The notes under the pieces are model-generated. The model searched no databases, had not been told where the DNA came from, and worked only from the letters and a program-made list of their open reading frames with translations. Shown in pieces: positions 24,248 to 36,254 of a DNA stretch of 64,000 nucleotides. Every line of letters starts with the position of its first letter. Position 1 is the stretch's first letter. The position numbers were made by a program, and so were the translations under genes. The stretch covers positions 62,262,042-62,326,041 of the forward strand of contig NC_080164.1 of NCBI RefSeq assembly GCF_950295315.1, written 5' to 3'. This DNA comes from Erinaceus europaeus (taxonomy: Eukaryota; Chordata; Mammalia; Eulipotyphla; Erinaceidae).

Positions 24248-24543
24248 GGTTGGGCGGTAGTGCAGTGGGTTAAGAGCACATGGCACAAAGTGCAAGGACC
24301 AGAGTAAGGATCCTGGTTTGAGTCCCCCAGCTCCCTACCTGCAGAGGATTCGTTTCACAAGCAGTGAAGCAGGTCTACAGGTGTCTATCTTTCTCTCCCC
24401 CTCTCTGTCTTCCCTTCCTCTCTCCATTTCTCTCTGTCCTATCCAACAATGATGACATCAATAAAGCAACAATAATAACTACAACAACAACAAAAAAAAA
24501 CAAGAGCAACAAAAGGGGGGAAAGCAAAAAAAATATTTTTAAA
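24245..24543 (+). mobile_element. SINE, full length
   Basis: Head 'ttgggcggtagtgcagtggg', body, and CAA/TAA tail 'caacaatgatgacatcaata'. A possible TSD is aaaatgccaataa (24231-24243) and aaaatgtcaataa (24544-24556). Confidence 0.9.
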
Positions 24544-24555
24544 AAATGTCAATAA

Positions 24556-24815
24556 CAGGACCTAAAAATTGTTCACCCACTATAGCACATGCTTTGTAAC
24601 ATGCATGGATCCTGGTTCAAATCCTCAGTCACAAAATGGTAGCACCTGCACAGAGGACATTTCTTGAGCAGTGGAGTGGTGCTGTGGTATCTTTCTCTCT
24701 CTTTTTCTCTAGTTCTCTCAACCTCTATCTGGAAGGAAAAAATGAGTGCACAGAAAATTATTAAGTCCTGCAGGCATGAAGTCCCAACTATCACCTTAGT
24801 GGCAAAACAAAAGAA
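24556..24815 (+). mobile_element. Diverged SINE
   Basis: 'atcctggttcaaatcctcag' (B-box region), 'gtggagtggtgctgtggtat', 'ctctatctggaagg' and the tail 'ccttagtggcaaaacaa'. Confidence 0.6.
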
Positions 24816-24849
24816 CTCATACACACATAATAACAGTAGTAATAATAAT

Positions 24850-25275
24850 AGTTGGTAAGGGGTAGCTAAGAATTAAAGGACACAAAGTAGTGCCTCTCCC
24901 AGCAGAAAACCATACTTAGAACAGTCCTTGGAGAGAATGGTCACAAATTTCATCTACTGAGTGTCAGGGCACTTTTAAATATTGTTGCTGACTTTGTAGG
25001 TATAATTAGTGGTAACCCTAACTCAGTACCTGAAGGAAATGATAACAGATCCCCAAAGATCCACTTAAAAGTGCCCTGACTTCAGATACTAGTCAGGAAG
25101 GCTGGTTGCCTCTCCCATCCCACCTTAACCCAGACAGCCCCTTCCAAAGTGAGTGAGCATGCACTGGATAAATTGGCATTGTCCTGGAACAAGGAGACCT
25201 TTGCTTTGTTGTTCACTATGGTCCTCTCCCCAAAAGGTAGAAGTCTGGCACTTCAGTTGGAAATGGCCATTGGCC
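24850..25275. other. Unassigned non-coding DNA
   Basis: No gene or recent repeat recognised. Confidence 0.4.
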
Positions 25276-25279
25276 ATGT

Positions 25280-25480
25280 TTCCTAAGCAAAATGTCCTCA
25301 CTTGCTCTGCTTTGCCATGTGTATATCCCAGGTTCAAGCCTGACTCCCCCCACCCCCTACACACAGGTAGCTGTGATCTTGGCCCCTCTCTCTCTCTCCC
25401 TCCCTTGTTCCTTCTGTCCCTACCTTCCTCCCTCTATCTGAAAATATTAATTAACAAAATAATAAAATAAAATAATCTTG
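25280..25480 (+). mobile_element. Second-type SINE
   Basis: 'cacttgctctgctttgccat', 'tcccaggttcaagcctgact', a CT-rich body, and an AATAAAATAAAAT tail. A related copy lies at 33125-33370. Confidence 0.55.
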
Positions 25481-25515
25481 GGTAAGATTTTTTTCTGACC
25501 TAAATCCAAAAAGAA

Positions 25516-25545
25516 TCACCCCCACCACCACCACCACCACCAAAG
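25516..25545. repeat. CCA trinucleotide repeat
   Basis: About nine cca/acc units. Confidence 0.9.
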
Positions 25546-25749
25546 AAATCTGAGTGTGAGATTCATTCTCCTCTCCTTAAAGGATATTTCACATTCCTAC
25601 CCCCAAAATTCTATCTCTGAATGGAATAAGGGCCAGTGAGAGCTATGTGTCAGCCTTTCCTTCAAGACTCAAATAAAACAAAAAGAAATGAAAGTCTTGA
25701 ATGAGGGCACATTTCCACTGCATCCTGCCCCTTTTATGGATTTATTTTT

Positions 25750-25865
25750 AATTTTTAAAGATTTGTTTTATGAGAGAGAGACTGAGTGGAGAGATGGATC
25801 CACTGGACCCTGGACTTCAAGCATGAAAAGCGTTCGCTCTGCCCACTGAGCAACCTCCCCAACTA
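25750..25865 (-). mobile_element. Short diverged SINE
   Basis: A/T tail, GA run, 'ggacttcaagcatgaaaagc' and head 'tctgcccactgagcaacctc'. Confidence 0.5.
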
Positions 25866-25879
25866 CTGCCTCCTCCCTT

Positions 25880-26638
25880 TAAGACCATTTTATTTTCCAA
25901 AATAAAATGGTTCCTTTTATCTTTTTGTCTCTGTGTACTCAGAATCGAATCACAGAGCTCCAAGCTTCCTCAACACAACTGAGAACCTGGGCACCTCTTG
26001 GACTGATAAATAAAAGCAGCTTGAAAATGCTTAGAACTGAAGACAGACCAACTGTGGAGAGAGAAAGTAAACACATCCAGGCACCAGTCAACCCTAGTAA
26101 GCACCAAGCTGAGATTACTAACTGCAGTTCCTGCCAGTGCTGGAGACAAGGATGCTGGCAGATTGGGGGAGGGGATCTGTGAGCAGAGCCTAGTACTGTG
26201 CAGAGGCTTCAGCCTGGCTTCCTCGTGTCCTAGAGAAGGCTCACCTGGAGGCATTATCAAGGGCACATTTGAATGTTCCTAAGCTAAGCAGACTGCTGTG
26301 TGCCCCCTACCAGAGGAGACTATTCATGCTTCTATTTTAAAGGGGGTTATCTTTATTCTCTTTGTGCGTAGGTAAAATCTGTCACTTAGAGAATTGGGAT
26401 TTTTTTTCCCCCCACAAAAATACTGTATAGCATCTATGTGATTTAATATGAACATCTGAAGAACTTTCCTTATGGAAAAATACATTCTAACACCCCCTCC
26501 CAACAGAGACGCAATTTGTTTATGTGAGGACCAATTAATAAATGCTAATTCATTCAGGCATATCTCCACTAAATTACTGTTTCATTTAATTGCAGGGGAA
26601 TTTTCCATTACTAAACTCTTCCTTGCTGTTTTTTTTTT

Positions 26639-26640
<2 letters not shown>
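25880..26640. other. Unassigned DNA; AT-rich conserved-looking part from 26490
   Basis: No gene seen. 26500-26610 contains 'gaccaattaataaatgctaa' and 'catttaattgcagg', TAAT-rich sequence typical of homeodomain-bound elements. Confidence 0.35.

Positions 26641-26673
<33 letters not shown>
26641..26673. repeat. GT microsatellite
   Basis: About 15 GT units after a T run. Confidence 0.95.
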
Positions 26674-26678
<5 letters not shown>

Positions 26679-26679
26679 A

Positions 26680-28530
26680 TATATTTCTTCAGTTTCACTA
26701 ATAATGAGATTGGTATGCGATATTACCTGCTATTTGTACGTCTATAAATTTCTTTTTCATTTAAAATATTTCCTCATTCTTCTAGTTATACATAATCTGG
26801 AAGAAACATCACTAAAAGCAGACAACATTTTACACATAAATTATTTTTTTAAGGCACTAACTGAAATGAACCTGACAGGAACAAATCTTGTGTCTCCAAT
26901 TGACCTCTTATTTCAGGCGCATTCATCTCCACTTTGTGTTAATGTGTGAATGTTTTCTTATGTCATAGTCAGTAGTCTACTGAAAAGATTGTAAGTATAC
27001 AACTAAAAAAGATCACTGGGGTTTTAATAATAAAAATAAACACTCAAATCTCTCAATAACCCTCAGAAAACAAAGCATGTTTTCATCCTTCCTTTTCACG
27101 GTCACTAAATCAAGACTTTGACATTTAGCCCCTCTAGATTCAGACCTGCTAGTTCCCAAATGTCCTGTCTCTTTTTATACATAGGAAAGTGTGGGTTTCT
27201 GATATTAGCTAGAGGTTACTTGGGGTTTAACTGTGGTTAGGGACTGTGTCCAAAAGCATGTGTTTTGAAGCAAAAATTTGATTTTCTGATGCCAAGTGGC
27301 AAAAAGGTGTGCACCTAGCTAGCTTCACTTCTAAAATAAATCCTTTCATTTTTTACACTCTTGTCACCTTCTTCCCCTCTTCCCCCACCTCCATTTCCTT
27401 TCACTGTCTTTCTCTGTTTGAATTATTCTTTTCTTTCTTACTCTTTCGCAGTAAAATACATTCAGGGGAATGTGAATAATTAAGCTGTTTACTTCAAGGT
27501 TTAAGTATGAAAAATCATGTCACTTTAAGAAAAGTTTCACCTTTATCCCCTACTCTATCAATAATTACAAATGATTAGTAAATCTTTCTTACAATTAGCT
27601 CATATGAAAACGATGCCTTCTCTTCTGAGTGGACTTAATTTATCTGCTTTATTTTTCAGAAAAAAATAATTACAAATCAAAGTAACTTCTCTTCATCAGC
27701 ATATAAAGGGAATATTAATATATTCATGGGAAAATGTATAACCATTAAACCTGCACCTCATTAGAATTATAGATTTGAGACCAGAAAGTTTTGATGCATT
27801 ATAATATTAATAGATACTTTCCTTTGAACCAAAGTATCTCTTAGTAATTAAAATTTCATGAGATGGAGTTTTTGTGCTGTTTTCCTTCTCTTCCTTTGTT
27901 CTCTCCAGAAAAATTAGACAGCATCCTTTTGAGTAGAGGTTGATAAAATTAATTAACTTTTCTTCTACCCTTCAAAAGTTTCCATTCCCAATGTTTCCAA
28001 TGGACATCAAAAAAGTGTCAATTAGAAATAATTACTTCTTATTAATCAATGGGGCAATTAAAGTGACAAAGCTTAAAAGATACTTATCTTAAAACTAATT
28101 CATAAGGTAGCCAAATTATCTTCTAATTAACTTGATGGGAGAATGGACCATCTTGAAACAAAGATGAATAGAGGGATCCCGGTGTCTCTTTATGTTCCTC
28201 AAGACTATTTTCTAACCCCAGAGGATCTTGTCTTCAATCCAGAAAAGAAACCACCATGGAAGACAGTAGATCCTTCCCAAATGGGTATGGTTCCCTTTGC
28301 TCATTCTAAAAACTAAAGGCAGACACCAAAGCTTAGATCTGGGAAGTAAGAGGCATTTTCTTCTTGAACTCAGGTCTCATTTCACCACTGAATAACCTAT
28401 TTTCAGGAGAGACACATTACATTACAGCACAAAACTTTTAACGACAACCTGCCTGCTTCACTAAAGTCTCTTTCTCAGTAATACAGTATCATTTACATTT
28501 TATTTTTAATATTTGTGTGGCATTTTCTCC
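26680..28530. promoter_or_regulatory. Candidate conserved non-coding regulatory block
   Basis: About 1.8 kb with no SINE, LINE or microsatellite, in a window where SINEs otherwise occur about every kilobase. It is rich in TAAT/ATTA cores, for example 'aaaattaattaacttttc' near 27947, 'attaatcaatggggcaatta' near 28040 and 'ttctaattaacttgatgg' near 28120. Repeat exclusion together with TAAT richness suggests selective constraint. Conservation itself cannot be tested from one sequence, so this is inference. Confidence 0.35.
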
Positions 28531-28544
28531 TTTTGTTAGCATTT

Positions 28545-28590
28545 CCTTCTCTCTTTCTTCCTTCTTTCCTTCCTTCCTTTCTTTCTTGAT
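28545..28590. repeat. TTCC/CTTT simple repeat
   Basis: Short mixed ttcc and cttt run. Confidence 0.8.
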
Positions 28591-28591
28591 T

Positions 28592-29405
28592 TAAAGGATC
28601 TTTGTTCCCTGGTACTACAAAATTCAGAGAGTTTTTCTGAACTCAGTTCAGTTGCTGACCAACTCAAAAGAAAATAACTTGCTATTTGCAACTTAAAATC
28701 CAAGTGAAGAAACTGTGGGGAAATATATATATCGATCACTCTACAAAGCAAGATTAACCCGGAGTAAACCCAGGGGTGAGATCTGCCAGAATGACCATAG
28801 CCTTCAAAACTTATCCAGAGGTTGGAGTTGCTGAGTTAGACCTCGCTGGCACGAAAAGCCCCAGGGCTGCATAGACCCCTGAATTCCACTCCAGGGTGAA
28901 CTTAAATATGAGCTCTCCCCGAAAAGTAAAATCCAGAAATGGAAGTGCCAAGTTGCCCAACCTAAGAGAAAAATGGGTTTACAAAAACCAAACCAAAACA
29001 AAACAAAACACAGGAGGTTAGGCTTACAACACATTTAGCTCTACAACTTTGGCTGCCAAGTCAAGTAAACCAGTCAGAAAGGATGATGGTCACTCATTTA
29101 ATTGGGGGAGGGAGACAGAATTTAGGGAAAAAAGGGGGGACATTCTGAACAGTGTTTCTCCTGTTTTATTGGCACTGGATTAAACTAAAGAAAAAGTCTC
29201 TTGCGTCCCCAAACCCAGTTTTATTTATATGTTTTGGGGAGGCGGTTGAAGAGTTCCTCTGCCATCTCTAGATATAAAATCACCTCTCCCAAGTCCGGCC
29301 AGGGGAGGACCTGCTCCCTATCTAGACCCAATGGCGCTTTGCATCCCAGCTAACAGGAAAGCCCGCAGCTTGTCATCTGGGTCTGTTGTTCGTTAAGAAC
29401 AAAAT
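28592..29405. other. Unassigned DNA
   Basis: No gene or interspersed repeat recognised. A short run of AAAAC units lies at about 28988-29010. GC content begins to rise toward the CpG island. Confidence 0.4.
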
Positions 29406-29406
29406 A

Positions 29407-29410
29407 CAAA

Positions 29411-29478
<68 letters not shown>

Positions 29479-29575
29479 AGGAAAGAAAGAAAGAAAGAAA
29501 GAAAGAGAGAAAGAGAGGAGAGAGAGAGAGAGAGAGAAGGAAGGGAGAGAAGAAAGAAAGAAAGAACAATTAATT
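29407..29575. repeat. AAAG microsatellite with GA tract
   Basis: About 16 near-perfect aaag units from 29409, then GA and GGAAG runs. Confidence 0.95.
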
Positions 29576-29879
29576 GTCGTTTCCCACATACCCTCTTTTT
29601 TTTCCTTCTTTTAATACCAAATATTTTAAGTGTATCTAGAACGGAAAATAAGTAACAAAACGAAATCAAGTCTGTGACATCATCTTATTTCTCGCAGAGA
29701 CCCACAGAAAGAAAGTATCTGGTCTGGTAAATTCAAGGTCCTGGAACATCCATTTCTACCACCTCCAGAAAGGTCATGGGAACTGGGGGTGGGGGCTCAG
29801 AGAGAGCCCGGGAGAGGTGCAGAGCATCACCGCCAGTCTGTGGTGGCACAGGACACCTGGCACTGCTTCCCAGGCCATC

Positions 29880-31450
29880 CAGATCCCCAAGTGCGTGTGT
29901 TGCGGGGTGCGGGGATCCTGAAGTGCCAATGGCAACTGGCGCGATTAAGCCTGGGTGCCTAGCAGCAACGCGAAGCCCCCGGGCTTGCAGCCCCAAAGAA
30001 GGGCCGCACCCGGTGAAGCAAGAGCCCTGCATCCTCAGAGGATCGCAGGGACCACCGTGGCCCCACTCTCCTAACGGGTGGAGGGCAGAAGATGGAGCCC
30101 ACTGCTGGGTCTCTAGCCGTGGAGTGAACTAGAATGGGAGCCCTTTCAGCTCCCCGGAAGAGCTGCAGATGCTCTGGGAGTGGAGGAGCCAGCCACCGGG
30201 AAGCTGCAGCGGCTAAGAAGCCAGGAACTCGTGGCGCTCCTTGTCCGCTAAATAGAGACCTCAGCTCTGCGCGGCATCTGACCCGACCCTCCTTATTATA
30301 ACAAATGTCCCATTTGCCGAGTGGGACTTCATATTCGCAGAGAATTCATCTGAAATATTGATTTCCTCTCACTCGACCGGCCCAATCGATAGCGCCGTGC
30401 CCTGGCCCCATAAATCGCCTTCCCCGCGGCCGACCCGGCTCCATCCATCACCACCAGCCGGCCGGGCCGCGCCTCCTCCCCGAGCGAGTTGCGGGTGCCG
30501 GGTTCACCAACCAGCCGCAAGCCGGGGCCAAGTTCCCAGCACAGACCCAGCGCATCGCCAGGGCTGGGGGGTGCTGGGGTGAGGACATCCAGGCCAGACA
30601 TCCGTTTGCTTTTGAAGGCTCTGGGCCCAGCAGTTCCGGAGGAGGGCTCAGCCCGCGAGCAGAGCGGGCAGACTAGCCAGATGCCCTACTGGGGCTCCCC
30701 ACCTGCTCGGCGCTCAGCAGGGACTCGAACGACACCCAGACCCCCCCCAGGCCCTGGGCCACTAGATTTCCTCCTTTGGCTCGAAAGGCGCGCGGGGTTC
30801 CCAGTCCTGCCCAGGTAGACGCGGGCAAGGCGGCCAGTGTGCACCCTGGCACTAGGGTGGAGAGGTCGGGGCCAGGGAGCTTGCACTGGGGAGTGCAAAT
30901 CAGCAAGCACCCAGGGCCTGAGAGCACCCAAGGTGCCCAGTCTAAAGAGCTATACTAGAGGGGCACCCCTCTGAACCCCAAGAATTGCTTCTCACCACTC
31001 CTTGTAGTCCGTAGAGAGCAAGGCCCGGGGAAGGCGACTCCACTGGGGAGGAGTGGAGGGGACCCTAGGGCCCAAAAGCCGCGAGGCCATGACAGTGAAG
31101 AGCCAGGCCCCAGGTGCCCGCTGCCGCCAGCCCGCGCAAGGGGTGTCCCGCAGGTCGGGGGCGTGTGCTCACCAGCCCCGCGGACCAGAGCGCACGCAAG
31201 GACGCCCCGCGACGCTGTAGCTGAGGGGTCCCAGCCGCGCAGCGTTCTTACCAGATCTGATGGAGTTGTGCGGCATCGCCAGGGAGTCCAGAGCTGCACG
31301 CTGAGGGCTCGGGGTGTTTCCACTCAGGTCCCCGCCGCACACGCTGCCACGCCGCTGCCCTGCGCTGGTCCAGGGGAAAGAGGCTTGAGATTGGTGCCCT
31401 CGGACTCAGACCTCCGCCCCAGGTCAGAGCCTAAGGTCTCCCATCTCCTG
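29880..31450. promoter_or_regulatory. CpG island
   Basis: The only stretch where CG dinucleotides are frequent ('ccccgcggccgacccggc', 'ccggccgggccgcgcctcc', 'cgcgcggggttcc', 'acgccccgcgacgctgtag'). The rest of the window is CpG-poor. It lacks SINEs and L1. Such islands usually mark promoters or Polycomb-regulated developmental loci in mammals. No start codon with a convincing protein or splice donor could be chosen. The open frames on both strands are long mainly because GC-rich DNA has few stop codons. Confidence 0.7.
30290..30480. promoter_or_regulatory. Candidate core regulatory segment in the CpG island
   Basis: Packed with motif-like strings: 'tccttattataac' (TATA-like, 30291-30302), 'cccaatcgatagcgc' (CCAAT plus ATCGAT, 30380-30394) and 'ccccataaatcgcc' (CDX/HOX-like ATAAA). 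These lie in a GC-rich setting. Transcription direction cannot be assigned. Confidence 0.3.
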
Positions 31451-32865
31451 TCACAAAGTCGGAGACTTTTTTTTGGTGAAATGTGACCAACCCCAGCCTG
31501 GCCTCACTAAAACGTGTTTGTCCAGGAGATAAAGTTAAGGATCAGCTGAGGAAGCCCCCAAACTCCATCCAGGGGTCCTTTTTCCAGCTACACTAGAGAG
31601 GGAAAACTGCCAGCTACCTGGGACCCCCCCCTCCTCCCCCACCCCATCTCTGATGACCCCTTTTGCCCAGTCAGCTTTCAGTCAGCCCCGTGGGCAGCAG
31701 CGTACCTGTCTGGTTGACCACAGGCCTTCACTGCCTGGGTCCGCCCGCGAGGGTGCCCTGGGCCCAGTGTCTCTCCCGGTTCTGAAGTTTGTTCCCATCC
31801 ACCGGGCATCACAGACCGGTTTTATCCCACCAGAGCCCTGAGAGATGGGTCTGGAGAGGCTAGCAGGCCTCGGATTGGCTGGCTGGATGCAGGGGGGGGT
31901 GAGGGAAGGGGAGGATTTTGCAAGGGGGACATGGCTGAGTGGACTCAGGAGTTAGAAACATTCGCTGGAGCTTCTGTTTCCAGCGGAGAGAGGAAAAGGA
32001 GGCAGCTGAGCCCTAACTCATCAGGCCTGGAAATATTCGTAGAGTAGAAAATGGAGGCCTCCAGGGCCTAAGGATGAGGATGTGTGGGGTCCTTCTGAAA
32101 TAACTGACCACCAAGAGTGAAAAACAGTGGCTCTGGGACACCTTGTGTCCTATCTCCCAGTTGGGAGAAGCATCTTTCCTTTTATAAAAGGGAACTTTTG
32201 TTCTTAAGTCTTATTGTAAAGGAAGCAGCCTACCTAAGCCTGGAAGCAAGATGGCCCTACGGATTCACCATGGGTGAAGATCTCTTAGGGAGCAGAATCC
32301 TGAACAGTCTTCTTGAATCCATTCCCTCCACATCCCTGGAGAAGGCTCACACTCTCATGCTGTTAGGTTAATGAGAATGGTCACATAGCCTATTCCTCCA
32401 CCAGGCCTCTTCTCTCTTCCCAAATACCACCTTCAGCCCCATTTTCCTGCTCTTTGAAGATCATGAACTTTGGAGAAGTGTTCAGGGGAACTTCAGTGAG
32501 AAAATCAAGATTTCATCTCAACATGGAAAGGTCTTAAAAGACAGGGTTCAACTGACTCTGGCCTTGTCTGCAGGAATCAGAAAGAAAAGTCAGGTAGCAA
32601 TGAGATCCCCTTAGTAGTGGTCAGAAATGCTCCCTCCTTTCTCATAGGGATTCTCTTCTCTCGAGTAAATGAGGTTCAGGCAGGATTGTACAAATTAATG
32701 TCCCAGACCCCCTGCAGGCTGGTGAAGCAAGGTCTAGATGTTCCCCAAATCAAGCCAGAAGTTTAAATTTGGGATTACAGCTATGAAGACAGTTGAGAGG
32801 CTGTGCTACCCAGAGGGGTTGTCCTGGAATATAGTGGTCTCTTGTTGAAAAGGGGGTGGTGGTGG
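31450..32865. other. Unassigned DNA next to the CpG island
   Basis: No gene or recent repeat recognised. GC content falls off gradually. Confidence 0.4.
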
Positions 32866-32867
32866 CA

Positions 32868-32998
32868 AGAAGAATAGCTCAATTTCTTAGAATGCCAAGC
32901 CAGAGTTAAATAGTGTTCTGGAAGATATCTCTCTCTCTCTTTCTCTCTTTCCTGCCATCTCCCCCCTTATATAAATATAGCTTTAAAAAAAAAAAAGG
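32868..32998 (+). mobile_element. Second-type SINE remnant
   Basis: 'aatagctcaatttcttagaa', a CT run, 'tatataaatatagc' and poly-A, then a GGAA-type purine tail to about 33050. Confidence 0.45.
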
Positions 32999-33124
32999 AA
33001 GGAAAGCAGGAAGAAAGGTAAGAAGAAAGGAAGAGGGGAAAGAGGCAGAGAAAACAGTTTATTCAGAGGAATGTGTATGTATGCTCACACATACAGTTTT
33101 TTCTTAGTTAAAAAATCACGAACC

Positions 33125-33370
33125 AGCAAGATATCTCACCTGCAAGGGTGCTTGCTTTGCCATACTTGACCCAGGTTTAAACCTGGTCTCCACATCACTG
33201 GAGACTCTCTCTCCCTCTCCCTCTCCCTCTTCACTTCTCTTCTCTTCTCTTCTCTTCTCTTCTCTTCTCTTCTCTCTTTCTCTTTCTCTTTCTCTCTCTC
33301 CTTCCCTCTCCCTCTCCCTTTCTCACATAGAAGGCCCAGAGCAATGAAGCCCCAGTGACAACAATAACAA
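33125..33370 (+). mobile_element. Second-type SINE with expanded TCTCT tract
   Basis: 'ttgctttgccatacttgacc' and 'caggtttaaacctggtctcc' at the head. A TCTCT/CTCTCC array (33195-33325) sits in the body, and 'aatgaagccccagtgaca' at the tail. Confidence 0.6.
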
Positions 33371-33617
33371 AAAGCAAGTTTTATCTTTCAGATTAATTTA
33401 CTTTCTCCTCCTACCAAAACTTTCTCCTTTATCAATTTAACAGAAGTTAGGCGTTTTATAAAATGAAAAAGAAAAAAAATATGCTTCTACATGGATTTTC
33501 ACATTGTCTCTAAAGAGAATAAGTGCTTTTGCTTTAAATGTTTCCAAAAAATTGCCCTGTGATTTCTAAATGTCCAGGTATTACACTTCTCTTGGAACCA
33601 CTTGGGAGAGAAGACAG

Positions 33618-33911
33618 AGGGGCAGGGGGCAGCAGTGCACCTGGTTGAGTGTTTATTTTACCATGCACCAAGACCCGGGCTCAAGCCCTTGCTCTCCACC
33701 TGGAAGGGGGGACACCTCAAAGCAGTGAAGTAGGTCTGCAGGTGTCTATCTTTCTCCTTTCCTCTTTATCTCATCTTCTCCTCTCAATTTCTCTCTGTCC
33801 TGTCAAATAAAATGGAAAGGAGTTGTGGATTTGTAGTGCTGGCACCAAGCCCCAACAACAATCCTGGTGGCAATAGAAAACAAACAAACAAAAAAAAAAT
33901 AAAAAATAAAA
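33618..33911 (+). mobile_element. SINE with dimer tail
   Basis: 'ggcagcagtgcacctggttg' head, 'cgggctcaagcccttgctct', body, 'tggatttgtagtgctggcac' tail module and poly-A. Confidence 0.8.
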
Positions 33912-33914
33912 GGG

Positions 33915-34675
33915 AGGGAGGGATAGATAGCAGAATAGTTATGCAAAGAAAAGAAAACAAAACAAACTAAAAAACCAAGGAGTTTTGAGATGGAAGTGAA
34001 CCTCAGTTTAGTTCTATGATGCCTGCCCTGCTACAGGGCAGGGAAGCCAGGGAGTGTGGAGGTTATAGGATACTCTGTCCCTGAGGGTCCCTCCCATCCC
34101 ATCCATGGTGCACCTGACAAAGTGATCCAGATTATTCTGAATACCTCAGAAGGTTTCCCCAAATCCAGGGACTGATAGTACCAATAATCACAGAAACGCA
34201 GTATTTTTCTCATCACTTTATTTCATCTTCACCATTGCATTTCTCCTGTTCCATAAACCAAGTTCCCTTCCTCTCTGTTTTTAGGCAAAAGTTCTCAAGG
34301 GACAGAAATAGCAAGTTCACAAAAAGATTGCTGTGCCATCTGTGAGCTCATCTTTCAAATTTTTATTTTCATATGAAAATTTAATATGTAAAAACTGTAT
34401 CAGTATCCATTGAGAACAATCCTTCACCAGACTGAAGGTAATAAAGCCATGACCTGGAAGAGGTTCCATGTGGTTCTTCCAAAGCCAATAAGCAATAGGA
34501 AGGCTGTGAGCCCTTGCTACAGAGATAAACACAGACCTCCAAGTCTAACCCTGCTTTTGTAGTATAATCAGAAATTAGACCTGAGTTCCTTTCTTCTTCC
34601 TGATTCTCTGTAGCCAAGACCTGTATACCAACTTAATCTCTTTCCTATTAGTCTTTCTCTATGTAAAACTGAAGA
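33915..34675. other. Unassigned DNA
   Basis: No gene or recent repeat recognised. Confidence 0.4.
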
Positions 34676-34677
34676 GG

Positions 34678-34729
<52 letters not shown>
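34678..34729. repeat. GT microsatellite
   Basis: About 25 GT units. Confidence 0.95.
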
Positions 34730-34734
34730 TAATA

Positions 34735-35628
34735 TCTTCTATCAGGTATTTTTTCTTACTTAAATCAGAAATATTTTTTTAAAAAAGACTTCACTTTAAG
34801 TGAAGCATACAAATCTCAAATTTTTCTTTGATGTTACTTAACATTTCAAAAAAAAACTTAGCATTATGACAGAAAGACTGATCAATGGGAAACTTAGAAG
34901 ATACTTCCTAAAGTTAACACCGTCTTCTTATATCTTTCTTCTTAGATGTAATACTTATAAGGCTTTCTTGCTGAGATTATCAATTGACCACCTGTGGTTT
35001 AAAACTACTTACAATTTTTAAGTCAGTGTTTTTGCAAGAAAATTTAATTAATTGACAATATGGAGATAGAAAAAGAAGAGAGTGATTGTGACTTGCCTTG
35101 AAAAATGAGACACTTGGCCACAGGGTAAAGCATTTCACTGTGGAATTTTTTTTTTTCATGTTTAACATTCAAAGAGTTTGACATACATTCCATGTGGGTG
35201 AATGCCAACTCTAGTGAGTATTCTGTGGTTTTTAAATTCTTACTTGACCTGGTAAACCTTAAAAAGATGGCTTTTCTTTTCAGGACTCAGCTGAAATCTA
35301 CTGAGCTGCTGTTAGTAGAGAATGCCAGGGATGAAACCAAAGGGTTTCTCTAGATGTTGGTTTTTCAGTGATAAAACCATGATGTCTCAGGAAAAACAAG
35401 ATGTATTGGTCATTCTTGTTGATAAATTTGGAAGGAAGTGGTTGGGGCCTTTTGTAAGTAATTCAGAATTTAAATGGTTATTGGGATGTATGCTTAATTA
35501 TGCAGGTAAAATCTCACAACTAACTGGCTCAGGGGTCGTGGTCCTTTGAACTCCAGTGTAGTCTAGAGACTTCTATCTGACCACCATATGTACCCAAGGA
35601 GAGGGAAACTTGGGTCACTTTCTTCCCT
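34735..35628. other. Unassigned AT-rich DNA
   Basis: No gene or recent repeat recognised. Confidence 0.4.
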
Positions 35629-35631
35629 TAG

Positions 35632-35858
35632 TTTTTTTTAAAGATTTATTTATGAGAGAGAGAAAGAGAGAGAGAGAAAGAGAGAGAGAGAGAAGAAAGA
35701 GGAGGAGGAGGAGGAGGAGGAGGAGGAGGAGGAGGAAGAGGAAATTGTGTGAGAGAGGAACATGTAATGCCAGGGATCAAACTTAATGCCTCATGCTTGG
35801 GAGTCTAATACTTCTTCCACTCTTCAACTTCACCCAGGTGACACTGTCTAGCCCTTAA
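35632..35858 (-). mobile_element. Second-type SINE with GA/GGA expansion
   Basis: Poly-T and 'aaagatttatttatgagaga', a GA tract, a GGA run (35700-35740), then 'gccagggatcaaacttaatg' and 'cttgggagtctaatacttct'. Confidence 0.6.
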
Positions 35859-36029
35859 CATGAAGCATGAAGTCTCAGGAGTTTCTCTGTATGGCCTCCC
35901 CACAGGATAACTTGGGGAGGGGGGAGGAGCTTGCCCCACAACAGCCTTCCTTGCTTATCTGCTGTGTTTCCTTCTCCTACATGGTAAATAATTTCTGGAA
36001 TTAAAGTGCACCTAGTGGAAGGAAAACAG

Positions 36030-36250
36030 CAGCTCTCTGCTTTTCCTTAGTGAGTAAAGCACTTCAGCTTGAAATGAGACTATTTTCTATCTCTGAGCCT
36101 CGGTTTACTCTTCTGTAGAATGTGGGTACCTGTGAGTGGGGGTTAGGGAGGGGATGGCCCACCTCCTTACTTTGTTGTGAGAATGAATAGAGTTATGAAT
36201 TTGAAAGCCCTTTGAAAACTACGGCTCCATACCAAAGTTAATTATTATTA
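36030..36250 (+). repeat. MIR-like relic
   Basis: 'tctgagcctcggtttactct', 'ttgttgtgagaatgaataga' and 'gaaagccctttgaaaactac' in MIR order. Confidence 0.6.
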
Positions 36251-36254
36251 GACA

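Noticed and set aside
29350..29669. Three long frames over AAAG repeats
   Set aside because: Low-complexity translation of a microsatellite.
30329..31323. Several 80-120-codon frames in the CpG island
   Set aside because: GC-rich DNA has few stops. Frames overlap on both strands and none shows a domain, splice site or start context I can defend.
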